Below are positions 9,192 to 18,479 of a stretch of DNA of 21,491 nt, one piece after another (positions within the stretch are counted from its first letter, which is position 1; each line of letters opens with the position of its first letter). The DNA is taken from positions 32,666-54,156 of the forward strand of contig MNCI01003579.1 in assembly GCA_015680685.1 (NCBI GenBank), given 5' to 3'. The position numbers and the translations under genes are program-made. The notes beneath the pieces were generated by a model. It saw nothing but the letters and a program-made list of their open reading frames with translations. It had not been told where the DNA came from and did no database searches. The DNA is from Gnetum montanum. Lineage: Eukaryota > Streptophyta > Gnetopsida > Gnetales > Gnetaceae.

Positions 9192-11874
9192 TATTAAAGA
9201 TGGATGAAGTAGTTAGTTGATTGTCGAAGCATTGTAAGCAAGAAGTTGCAACTTCTAATTATATTTCGAGGCATGTTGTATTTACGTTTAATTACCTATA
9301 ATGAAATTGTCAAATATTTTGGATTGCACCGTTGTAATTAGATCATTAAATTGTTTGATATATATATTATATTTAATATGGCATACCCAAAACAACTATG
9401 TTTTAGATCAGACTCCTAATTTTTGTTAGGAAACATGTTTCAAGACGCAAAGAAAGCCAGTATGACGTTTTAATATTTTATCATTATACTGGGCCAAGGC
9501 CCTAAATTTTTCAAATTTCTGAATTGATTTTTTGACTGTTTTTCGGATGTTAAGTTCAGGTATATTTCTAATGGTATATTTAAAATATCAAGATTCAGGT
9601 TTATACCAAAAATAAATCTATTGATGCATACGTACGCCATGTCTGGATGGCTTCTCCGGTCACATTTTCAAATTAGGTGTACGTTTCAATGGCTGTTTCA
9701 TATACCATTCAAGCTTGCAGAGTTGATAGTTGGCATTTTCCTACCCGTATGACCCCAGTGGCTGCATTTTCTTGATTGAGTTTATATTTTAAAATTGTCC
9801 TTTAATTCATATTATGAATTCCAATAAAATGTTTAACAATTTCGTTGTATAGTGAAAAAATATTACACAAAATGCACATCAGCTTCTTCTAAAAATTAAA
9901 TAATTTTAACTAAGCAAAAAAAATTTGTTTATGTGAAGATCGAATTCACATTTGGGTGAATCAATTTTTGGCTCTTCAACTCAGCAAAAGAAATAATCAT
10001 TTTCCTGTTATTCTCTCAACAATTTTCTTCCATGTTTCCCATCCTGTTGTGATATTCTATATTCTAATTTCTTCTATTGTTTATTTTCGTTTTTTATGAT
10101 TATTTCGAAACTAAACAAAAATAATTATTTGAGTTTGATAAAATCAATTAACATGAGAAATTGATTTGCATAAATTTCAATTTGCTTTTTAATCAAGACT
10201 GAAATCTTTGAAGTAGAAAAATCATTTTTCATACATAAGAAATTGATTTCGGTTTTAAGTGGAATTGTTCTTTGAAGATTTTTAGTTGCATGCGTTTAAA
10301 TATGGTCAAATTAGTTGAAATACCATAAATTTAATTGGTAAAAATATATATATTGAATGTTTCTTATTAAAATTGCATATATGTATTCTCGGGCAACAAC
10401 GGTATTTTATGTTCACGGAAAACTTTTCCCGTGCTCTTTTCTGTTCAATGAACCTAGCATCAGTTTTGGGTGTTACTTAGAACCATAATTGTAATGATGG
10501 AAACTCATTCTAAATGCTTGAACCTATGAACTATGAACTAGGAAAGTACCAGTTATAAATTTAACGTTTTGCCAGCCTGAAAATACGATCTAGGGTAGAA
10601 CATATGCCACCGTGCTAAATAGTAAATACCAATACAAGGACACCAGTATTTAGATCTAATGTGCTGGTTTTTTCTCGCTGTGGATGCAGATACAAGGCCA
10701 CAGTCTCCTCATCTGTGGCATCGTGTTGCTGTGCCATCGCTAATCTCTGCAACACTAATCTCAACTGTCTCTGTAAATACAACAAAACCCAAGTCACCAA
10801 CCTCCGCTTCAATCATTGCAACAACCATACTGAAATCACCTAGGGTCGTTAATCATCTCATCTCATCGTTCTCTCTGTTATTCACAGTACTGTAACGCCC
10901 TGTCTGTATATGTATGGCTTGTACTGAAACAACTAGTTTGTTCTCACACTAAACCATACCTTAGCATTTATTTGACTGATTTCAGGAGAGACCTTGGGTT
11001 TAAATTCCATCCAAAAAAACATAGAAAAGAAAAACAAAAATTAGTTTGATTGATTTTGTTGGCAGAATTTCTTATTACCTGGAAATAAATAGAATCTGAC
11101 CATGTTGACAGAATTAACAATGAATGTGAAACTGATATTTTATTGCGTTCTTGTTCACCCAAAACATCATTAATAAAATTAGGGAGTGTTCATCTGCAAA
11201 GTTGGAATAAATCAATCAAATTTGTAACAGGAATGTCCTGTTTATGTTTAATGTACGTACAAAAGTGTAGGAAAATGTATTGCTCATTTTGTTTCACCTA
11301 TAGGAATATTAGTTTTCAACAAAGAATTTTGACTCATCTACATGTTTCAAACTTTAAAATAATAAGCTACCATTGATACTCTGGTCATTGTGCATTGTAA
11401 ATGGCTAGGAATAGTAGATAATAGTTTGCCTTTGAATTAAGGCCTCCTATTTCACTATTCAAATAAAAAATTTTATTTACTTCTGTGTTTTCCAAAGTTT
11501 TTAAATAACTTTGGTTTTACTAATTTAAAAACCTCCTTAGAATCATGATAAAAAATTGGCCATTGAATATTCTATTTATGAAATGATAGAACTCCTATTA
11601 ATGAAAGTTTAGCTTCTTGAACTACTTATTCAATAAAAATTTACAAAGATTATGAGTGCAAGATATAAACCAAAAATTAGCTTTAACTTCAAAGAGATCA
11701 TCTTTCTTTAAAAGCATAATATTCACTTTGAATTTATCAAAATTAGCTTTATATTTCTATGAATCATAACATGTCATAAAACAAATTATACCATAAAGCC
11801 TATTGTCAACAACTTGACATTCAGCATTGTATATCTTTTCTTTGTAGGTTTCTAACCTTCATGTGTGTGGAGCT
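9192..11874. other. Spacer between the two elements, mostly non-coding
   Basis: This stretch is not homologous to either retrotransposon as far as can be seen and has clearly more CpG dinucleotides (about 16 per kb by eye against 2-3 per kb in the pol regions). It likely represents the pre-insertion host DNA. Apart from the open stretch at 10619-10895 no coding region was supported. TATAAAT at about 10553-10560 and CATGC motifs near 9617 and 10288 occur, but such short words are expected by chance. The segment 11521-11820 is AT-rich with only short, unrecognised open stretches. Confidence 0.6.
10619..10895. other. Ambiguous open stretch, possible gene fragment
   Basis: Several frames on both strands are open together here and base composition is richer in GC than around it. 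The plus frame through 10661 is cysteine-rich (VASCCCAIANLCNTNLNCLC) and loosely recalls the CC...CLC part of non-specific lipid-transfer proteins, but the spacing between CC and CLC is 11 instead of about 9, there is no ATG and no signal peptide, and it stops at an in-frame TAG near 10841. The plus frame from the ATG at 10659 gives 78 Ser/Thr/Pro-rich residues. On minus, GCGATGGC at about 10737-10730 has a good plant start context and begins MAQQHDATDEETVALYLHPQ. None is recognised with confidence and direction cannot be settled. Confidence 0.3.
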
Positions 11875-13913
11875 TTTTGTGTGTTTTGAGCTTAGTTGTG
11901 TTACAAGTTGTAGGTTTTTCTTTTCAATAGAGCTTTTATTTTTGTGTGGATTTGAGGTTTGTCCTATCTCTTATAGGGAAGCATATATTTGCCACATCAA
12001 CACATAGAAGTCACTGTGTAGAACCATTTTTGGCTCTACATAGCTAATACAAAATGACACTTCCAAATTGGCTCTTATTTTTAGCTTTAAGGAGTTAGCT
12101 CAAATTGATTTTACTATGTCAATTTTGTGGGGACAAGATAAATCTATTTTAAAGCACATGCATGGAAGAAGTTTTTTTAATCTATCTTACCATGAAGAGC
12201 CAACATGTAGAAACATTTTTGGTTCCATAAAAGAAACAAGGAATAGCTCTACCACATAAGTTTTTATTATCAATCTAACTTAGTGNTTATTATAAATCTA
12301 ACTTAGTGTTTTTGAGCTTAAATAGATTCAAGAGCATGTGTGTGAAAGAGTTTTTAATTTAGCTCAATGTTTAGAACCACTTTCTTATTCTATGAAGAGC
12401 TTGTTCAACTAGCTCTACCATGTCAACTAAGGAAGAAAGCATTAAATAGAACTAGCTTATAGATCCATTTTTTTTATTTTATGAAGGGCTCATTCGATTA
12501 GCTCTACTACATTAGTAAAGAACTTGTAAAGCCATTTTTTTTATTCTACAAAGGGCTTGTTTGAATAGCTCTACCACATTAGCATTTCCTTTACACATGA
12601 AAGCTTTGACAAAAATGTTTGATTTAAATACTCATCTCTTCTAACAAAAGCTTTGGAATCATTTTTTCTATGTTTGAAAATGCACCTTACCACATCAGCT
12701 CATAGAACCAATTTCTAGAACTAGTTTTGGTTCAACAAAGATCTCTAAAATAGCTCTGCTATCTCAAAATCTTTTTTGAATGCACAAGAAAGCATATCAA
12801 TACTTGAAAAGAAAAGTTGTGAGAATCAAAAGCTTCTAATTTTCTTTAAAGAGCACATTTCTTTGTGAGCACAAGTAAGAGAAAGTTATAACAAGGCTTA
12901 GATCTATACAGGCTACACCAAAAAATCCTATGCCACATCTACATAAATAAAAAGGAACATTCTAAGCTTATATTGAAAAGAGCTATTATATGAGAAAGGT
13001 AGAGTTTCTATTGTTATAAAAATGAGTTTAAGCTTATTAATGAAAACAGGGGTTTTTTGTTGAAGCTTAAAGAGTTGTTATCTCCAAAATAAGTAGTGCT
13101 TGCCATTTCTATAAGAAAGATGTATTAGCACTAAAATGAAATGATAAATCTCTTCATTCTCTGGTAACCTTTCAATGCTCACCTAAAGCTCATACTAAAT
13201 GCAGTAATGTAAGAGAAGTTGTAATGGATACAACTTCTTATTCAACTACTCTTCCAATAAATTAGTAACTATTACAACTCATTACTTATTTTGCTTCTTT
13301 AATATATTAAGAAACTACTAGAAGAATGACTCTAAAAATAGCTAGAAATAATGAAGGCTATAAATTAAAGCTATTTGGCTTAACCTTGGTGATTCTGGTT
13401 TTGGCCTTTCTTGAACTATAATTTCTTCTTCTATGTATACCCTTTTCTTCTTAATCTCTCTCTATTCCTTTTTTTTTTTTTGGTAAAAGCTCTATTTTCT
13501 TTACCTAAGGAAGCTTGGTAACTCTTGAGTCTCTATAATAAGACAAGCCAAAGTATTTACCTTTTCCTCTATGTTCTGAAAGTGAATTTTGGTGACCTTG
13601 AGCTTGGTGTTTATCCTTAATCCAAGATTATAAAGAGAGATTTGTAAATTTCTTATAATTAATAGAATTACTATACCTTCTAAAATCTAGAGAAAATTTT
13701 ATGATGGATTTAGACGAACAAATCTAGTAGCTGAATCACCTTAAAATCTCAATATCTATTTACTATTCTCTGCATAGGTGCTCTATTTTTTCCATTTATT
13801 TACTTTAAGGCCTTTTACTAGTTTTTTTGCCAATCTCTATTTAACTTAATTTTTTATAAGGTCTTGATTCATATCCCTCTTTTAGTGCCTTTAGTTGCAT
13901 CCATGAAATAACA
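11875..13913 (+). repeat. 5' LTR of element B
   Basis: The start is placed by matching TGTTTTGAGCTTAGTTGTG at 11882 to the corresponding position in element A; the first seven bases no longer read TG cleanly, so the edge may be 11875-11879. The end is at ACA 13911-13913, two bases before the primer-binding site. The U3 half holds at least five AGCTCTACCACAT-like repeats (12245, 12411, 12500, 12567, 12752). An N at 12286 with a duplicated 22-bp flank lies inside it. Confidence 0.88.
12245..12764 (+). repeat. Dispersed AGCTCTACCACAT repeats in U3
   Basis: Copies lie at 12245-12257, 12411-12423, 12500-12512, 12567-12579 and 12752-12764, each in a wider similar module (AAGGGCT-TGTT-GAAT before it). 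The last two have counterparts at 18510 and 18696 in the 3' LTR with the same spacing (185 and 186 bp). Similar ATGTGGTAGAGCTA motifs occur in both LTRs of element A. U3 carries the promoter and enhancers of LTR elements, so these could have been enhancer repeats; that is inference. Confidence 0.75.
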
Positions 13914-13915
13914 AA

Positions 13916-13927
13916 TGGTATTAGAGC
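13916..13927 (+). promoter_or_regulatory. Primer-binding site of element B
   Basis: TGGTATTAGAGC stands two bases after the LTR end and differs by one base (C to T) from the TGGTATCAGAGC complement of initiator methionine tRNA. The same site of element A has the same C to T change plus one more. Confidence 0.93.
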
Positions 13928-13981
13928 ATGGTCAACACCTCTCAACTTAATAATCAGTGTTGTATTTTTCTCATCCCAGAC

Positions 13982-14400
13982 ATGGCAATAAATTAAGGAT
14001 TCTCATCTAACAAAGATCCAATGTTCGATAGCTTATATTATCCTCTATGGAAGTTCAAGATGAAGACATATCTTCTAACTCATGATGATGATGTCTAAAA
14101 GGCAATTAGGAAAGGAACTAGCAATGTTGTACATGATGCCTAAGCTATGAATGCTTGAGCCTAAGGCTTATATAGTGTAGTATGTATGAATATTATGCAC
14201 CTTCAATCAACCAAAGAGATGTGGAAGCATCTTCAAGCTATTTATGAAGGAAATGATAAAGCGAGGAAGTCTAAGCTATTGACTTTAATGCTTTGATGAT
14301 GGAAGAGAATGAAAATATTAGTAATTCCTTTTGCCAAGTCGATGAGAATGTTAGTGAGAAGACTATGCTTGATTAAGCATAATTTGATGATATAATCTAG
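13982..14400 (+). pseudogene. Gag remnant of element B (copia UBN2-type)
   Basis: Starts at the ATG at 13982, 55 bp beyond the primer-binding site as in element A. The translation includes FSSNKDPMFDSLYYPLWKFKMKTY-like sequence (the usual 'F.G..Y..W...M' opening of copia gag), then HLQSTKEMWKHLQAIYEGND. Several stops replace expected codons, such as TAA or TAG in 'DDDV*KAIRKG' and 'DA*AMNA'. A frameshift follows near 14280. The nucleocapsid zinc knuckle is at about 14755-14800 and is degraded: Tyr replaces one Cys and Gln replaces the His. Confidence 0.9.
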
Positions 14401-14749
14401 TAGAAAATCTTATCTCTCTTACCAAGTAGATTCAAAGCAAAGGTTTCATCCATATAAGTGGCAAAAGATCTTTTTATATTGATAATGTTTGAGCTCTATT
14501 GTATTCTTTTTGCATTTAAAATTAGAAAATGAGGAATTAGTATTTCCAATAAATAGAAGCAAATAAGGATCTTGTCTATCAGTCTAAATTCTCAAAAAGC
14601 TCGTCTTCAATAAAAGTATTAGCCCAAAAGATAAATGTCCAAACACGACCTTGACAATCACATACTATCAGCTTACAAATAGGTAAGGGATTTCTTCCAA
14701 CTCAAAGAATTCTAATCATTGGGTATGACGCAAGAATGACAACTAATTT

Positions 14750-15310
14750 CTTCTTATCTTGTTATTTTAATTATGGAAAGCTATGTCAAAAAGCAAGAAA
14801 TTGTAGAATTACTAACTTTTCTAGTTATGAATCTATGTGTTAGTCCCATGGTACTAAACACCTTTCAAGAAATAATAAAATAGGATAGTAAGTTTTGAGA
14901 CCAATCAATAGAAGAACTCTCCTCATATATTTAGTCTTAAAGAGCTCTTGCAATCGAGAGACATGGTTTCTTGATAGTGGAGGTTATCAATAGATGACCA
15001 ATGATAGATCAAAATTCATCACACTAAAATACTTTAATGGAGGGAAAGAAAGATCTAGTGATAAAGGTGAAGTTGTGGCAAGAGGTTTTGACTTAGTTAA
15101 AATTCATAATAATTTTCCTAAATTTTGTAATATTTATTTTGTTAATGATTTACATTATAATTTGTTAAGCTTTAGAGAGTTTTCAAGAGAATGTTATAAT
15201 ATCTATTTCATGAATGAGAAATGTATATTAGAATATAAAGAAAAATATTTTAAATTTTATGTAACTCAAGTAGGAAGTAATTTATATTCTATAAATGAGC
15301 AACCTTGATG
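14750..15310 (+). pseudogene. Zinc knuckle and protease remnant of element B
   Basis: The degraded zinc knuckle (NYGKLCQKARNC) is followed by the aspartic protease: WFLDSGGYQ*MTNDRSKF, with the catalytic DSG at 14973-14981. A TAG stop at 14991-14993 interrupts it, and the open part continues in frame from 14994 to 15308 (104 residues) through IYFVNDLHYNLLSFREF, the conserved 'V..L..NLLS' stretch downstream of the protease core. Protease cleaves the gag-pol polyprotein in active copies. Element A lacks this part. Confidence 0.88.
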
Positions 15311-15334
15311 TCTAACTCTTATTTCTGAGATAAG

Positions 15335-15500
15335 TAGTAGTAGGGTATGGCATAAAAGTTTAAGACAATTAAGCTCAAGAATCATACAAGCTCTAATCAA
15401 GGCTCAAAGCATTAAAGGGTTTCCTTAAGTAAGTCATCTAGAAGAGGTATGTTCTACATGCCAACATTGTAAGAAAACTAGAGTTACCTTTAAAATAACA
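15335..15500 (+). pseudogene. GAG-pre-integrase region of element B
   Basis: VWHKSLRQLSSRIIQ followed by EEVCSTCQHCKKTR is the integrase N-terminal zinc module. The first His is present, the second (GH in the family's 'WHxRLGH') is Gln, and both Cys of the CxxC pair are kept. A TAA stop sits in 'GFP*VSH'. The preceding coding DNA joins the protease tail after a stop at about 15306. Confidence 0.85.
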
Positions 15501-15527
15501 AATTTCCATTGTAAAGATAAACTTGAA

Positions 15528-15975
15528 TTGCTACATATGGATGTTTGTGGGTCTTTTGATATAGCTAGTTTTGATGGTAGTAAATATTTCTTTCTTATTA
15601 TTGATGATTATACTAGAATGTCATATGTAACTTTTATTGAGAAAAATTATGATATATTTAAACATTTTAAGGTATTTAAAAATATGATTGAAATTGAAAC
15701 ATGGATTAAAATCAAAGTTATTAGGACTAACAATGGAAATCAGTTCACCTCAAATGAATTTTACAAGCTATATAGATATTCATCTATCAAAAGAAAATTC
15801 TTATTAGCTAGAATATCTAAGCAAAATAATAGAATTATACTCAAGATGATTTGATTAATTATGAATGGCAAAAATGTACCAAAGTACCTATGGAATGAGC
15901 TAGCTAGAATAACTATCTAGAACATTAAGGAATGTTTAGTAAGAGCTGATAATGGTAATACTTCTTACCAAATGT
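15528..15975 (+). pseudogene. Integrase catalytic core of element B
   Basis: Open from 15528 to 15854 (108 residues). HMDVCGSF carries the first catalytic Asp (15540-15542) and LIIDDYTRMSY the conserved strand. The second Asp is Asn: RTNNGN at about 15729. The third motif is gone, because ARISKQNNRIILKMI joins QN directly to NRI and drops the Glu-containing 'GVVER' part. After a stop at 15852 the frame resumes with NGKNVPKYLWNELARI and CLVRADNGNTSYQMWYDK. Homologous to 5470-5952 of element A. Confidence 0.92.
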
Positions 15976-16490
15976 GGTATGATAAAATTTATAATATTCA
16001 AAATTTCAAACTTTTTGGTAGCAAGTGCTATATTAAGAATCAAGATAATGTTCATAATCTTGATAGCCATTGTAAAGATGGTTTGTTTATTGGTTATTCT
16101 AGTTATTCAAAAGCTTATCGTTGCCTAAAATTAAAAACATTAAGGATTATTAAAATTATCAGAAGATACTAACAATATGGTTGATAAAGATATGAATATA
16201 GATGAAGAAGAAAATGATGATGACATTTTGGCATTTGAACAAGTTGATGAGATTGTTGAAGAATATTCAGTCTTAATGGATGAAGTAGAAAAAGAACAAG
16301 AGGCTACACCTAATGATGGTATAAGGAAAAGAATATAGAGGTTCAGATCCATGGTAGATATTTTTAGGACATCTCTTAGGTAAAGAACAAGGAGGGATAG
16401 ATCTAAAGTAATGGATCATGACTTATTAGTATGTTGGCTTGCATTTTCCATTCCTCTAATAGTTAGGAAAGCTCTTGGGAGTAAGGACTA
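15972..16490 (+). pseudogene. Integrase C-terminal region and linker to RT, element B
   Basis: Open at 15972-16172: MWYDKIYNIQNFKLFGSKCY, then LDSHCKDGLFIGYSSYSKAY, matching the family's 'F.VFGSKCYI' and 'DEGIFLGYS..SKAYR' region. An acidic linker follows on a shifted frame (DEEENDDDILAFEQVDEIVE near 16200), then QEATPNDGIRKRI, as in element A. Confidence 0.82.
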
Positions 16491-16494
16491 GAAG

Positions 16495-17395
16495 AATGCC
16501 ATGGATGAAGAGATGAATCAAAATATAAATAACAATACTTAGAAGCTTGTTCCATGGCCTAAAGAACCTAATTTCATTGAAGCTAAGTTGGTATTTGTAA
16601 ATAAGTTGAATGAGCATGGTGAAGTAGCCTAAAATAAGGTAAGAATACTAGCAAACAGATTTCCACTAATAGAAGGGCTTGATTATCAAGATACATTTTC
16701 TTTAATTACAAAATGCTATTAGCTTTTGCAACTTATCGAGAGTTTAAGCTCTACCAAATGGATGTGAAATCTATATTCCTAAATGGAGAAATAAAAGAGA
16801 GAGTATATATAGAATAACTAGAAGGATTCATTAAATCTAAGAAACCAAATCACATGTATCAGCTTTGCAAAGCTTTATATGATTTAAAATAATCTCCTAG
16901 GATGTGTTACGCTAAGCTTGATTCATATTTAACTAAAAATGAATATTTGAAAGGCCCTATGGATAGTACCCTTTATATTAAAAAGAATAATATAGGGTTT
17001 ATAGTTTCTTAGATTTATGTTCATCACATAATGTTTGGAGGAACAAGATGAAATTTGCACAAATAATTTGTTGAATCTATGAAATTAAACATAAAATATC
17101 TATGATAGGAGATTTATCTCATTTTCCAGGCCTACATATTCAACAACTTAGGAATGGAACCTTCATGTCACAAATAAAATATATTCAGTAATGCTCAAGC
17201 ATTTTGAAATGATAGAAGCTAAAACTTGTGAAACTTCTCTTAGCAAAAATGTACACCTTTGCAAGGAAGAAGATGGAAAAAACATTGATGCAACACTATG
17301 TATATCCATTATGGGAAGCTTACTTTATGCTATAGTTGGCAAGCCTAACATAGCATTTGCGATAGGTTTAGTTTCTAGATATTAGTCATAATCAA
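16495..17395 (+). pseudogene. Reverse transcriptase remnant of element B
   Basis: Readable pieces are MDEEMNQNINNNT, LVPWPKEPNFIEAKLVF, VNKLNEHGEVA and LIEGLDYQDTFSLI (fingers), KLYQMDVKSIFLNGEIKE (first catalytic Asp region, on a shifted frame), YIE*LEGF, YDLK*SPR and, after a break, IYVHHIMFGG. The YVDD box at 17016-17027 reads YVHH, so both catalytic Asp are lost. Stops in YIE*, YDLK* and VS*IY stand where the family has Gln. 17191-17385 is open and covers the thumb (LSKNVHLCKEED, GSLLYAIVGKPNIAFAIGLVSRY). Confidence 0.9.
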
Positions 17396-17449
17396 AAAAA
17401 TCATAATTTCTTGTAGCTAAAAGAATTTTATGATATCTAAAAGGCACTA

Positions 17450-17850
17450 CTAGTCATGGGCTATGATATCCAAAAAGTAGGAGTTTCAAATTACAAGCAT
17501 TTATAGATGCAAATTAGACAAGAAATAAATATGATTAAAAATCTACTAGTGGGAATTGTCATTTTGTTGGAAATAGACTGATATAATTGTTGAGTAAAAA
17601 GTAGAACTCTATAACATTATCATTAGCTAAAGCCAAATATGTTGTAGCCTCACACTACTACACACAAATTCTTTGTATGAGAGAAGTATTAAAGCTCTTC
17701 TCTATAGCATTTTATGATCTAATAAGAATAATGCTCCTATTTCTATCTCTACAAATCTTGTTTTTCATGATAAAAATAAACATATTGAGATTAAATATCA
17801 TTGTCTTAGAGATCATGTAGAATTGAAAATAGTAAAATTATCATATATTT
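17450..17850 (+). pseudogene. RNase H remnant of element B
   Basis: Begins with LWYPKSRSFKLQAFIDAN*TRNKYD*KSTSGNCHFVGN, the copia RNase H opening, where the first acidic residue (D of IDAN) is kept and the two stops replace Trp/Phe and Arg/Trp-type codons. It continues with ITLSLAKAKYVVASHYYTQILCMREV, where the family's Glu in 'AEAEY' is Lys, then KHIEIKYHCLRDHV on a shifted frame. The alignment with element A ends at about 17975. Confidence 0.88.
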
Positions 17851-18085
17851 CTTTCAAGGAACAGAGGGTAGACATTTTTACAAAGGCTTTAAATAAAGAA
17901 ATATTTCTATATCTAAGAACATTTCTAGATATAACTACTTTACCTAGACATACATAAGCTTCTAAAACCTTAGTAGTAACTTTGGGATTTATTATAAGCT
18001 AAAAAAATTTATTTTAGCAAGAGTAGGTAAGCTTATATTGTAGGGAGGTAGGATACATTCAAGGTGTAATAGAAGAACTACATAT

Positions 18086-18444
18086 TCATGCTAAGTTTGT
18101 TGAATTGTAAGAGCCATATGCTATGGATTCATGAATTTCCTCATAGGGATCATGGGTATAGGATGACCATGCTTTTGGCTCTAAGCTTAGAGAATGTAGC
18201 AGCTCCAAAAGGTCATGGATGAAGTACAAAGTATCAATTTCTTTCTCTATATAGCGTCTCCTTTTTTTAGGTGGTCTAGATGCCACAAGCCTTTATCTCT
18301 CATGCTTCACGCATTCATACTATTTTTGCATCATAATCCTTTCCACTTCCTTGCCAAAAATTGAATTTTCATGAATGATTGAGCTCTCTTCACCTCTTTT
18401 ATTATCAACTCTTTTCCAATGTCTCTAAAAACCTCTTGAATCAT
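18086..18444 (-). pseudogene. Antisense accessory ORF of element B (unknown function)
   Basis: Reading on minus from the ATG at 18444-18442, the first part (MIQEVFRDIGKELI, then EVKRAQSF) is in one frame; after a frameshift and a deletion of about a dozen codons the frame continues through KEVERIMMQK, a TAG, ECVKHER, a TAA, and then the open stretch 18286-18086: PPKKRRRYIEKEID, FIHDLLELLHSLSLEPK, HDPYEEIHESIAYGS. About 119 codons. The homologous frame in element A is at 3055-3436; the two stops here are Lys/Tyr-type positions there, and A's stops are sense here. The protein would be basic in its middle (KKRRR). It lies just downstream of RNase H, opposite to pol. Family and function are not recognised. 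Confidence 0.6.
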
Positions 18445-18479
18445 TTAAAAGCTATTATGAATATCTATAGTTATGATAG

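Noticed and set aside
11521-11820. Minus-strand stretch reading KANFDKFKVNIMLLKKDDLFEV
   Set aside because: Open for only about 40 codons, with no recognised family; insufficient to call a gene or transposon fragment.
16140-16352. 70-codon Ser-rich minus frame in element B
   Set aside because: It mirrors the acidic linker between integrase and reverse transcriptase, whose Glu/Asp codons read as Ser/Phe on the other strand.
18039-18052. Purine-rich GTAGGGAGGTAGGA as polypurine tract of element B
   Set aside because: It aligns with internal sequence of element A near 3480-3490, far before A's true polypurine tract, and no LTR start follows it.
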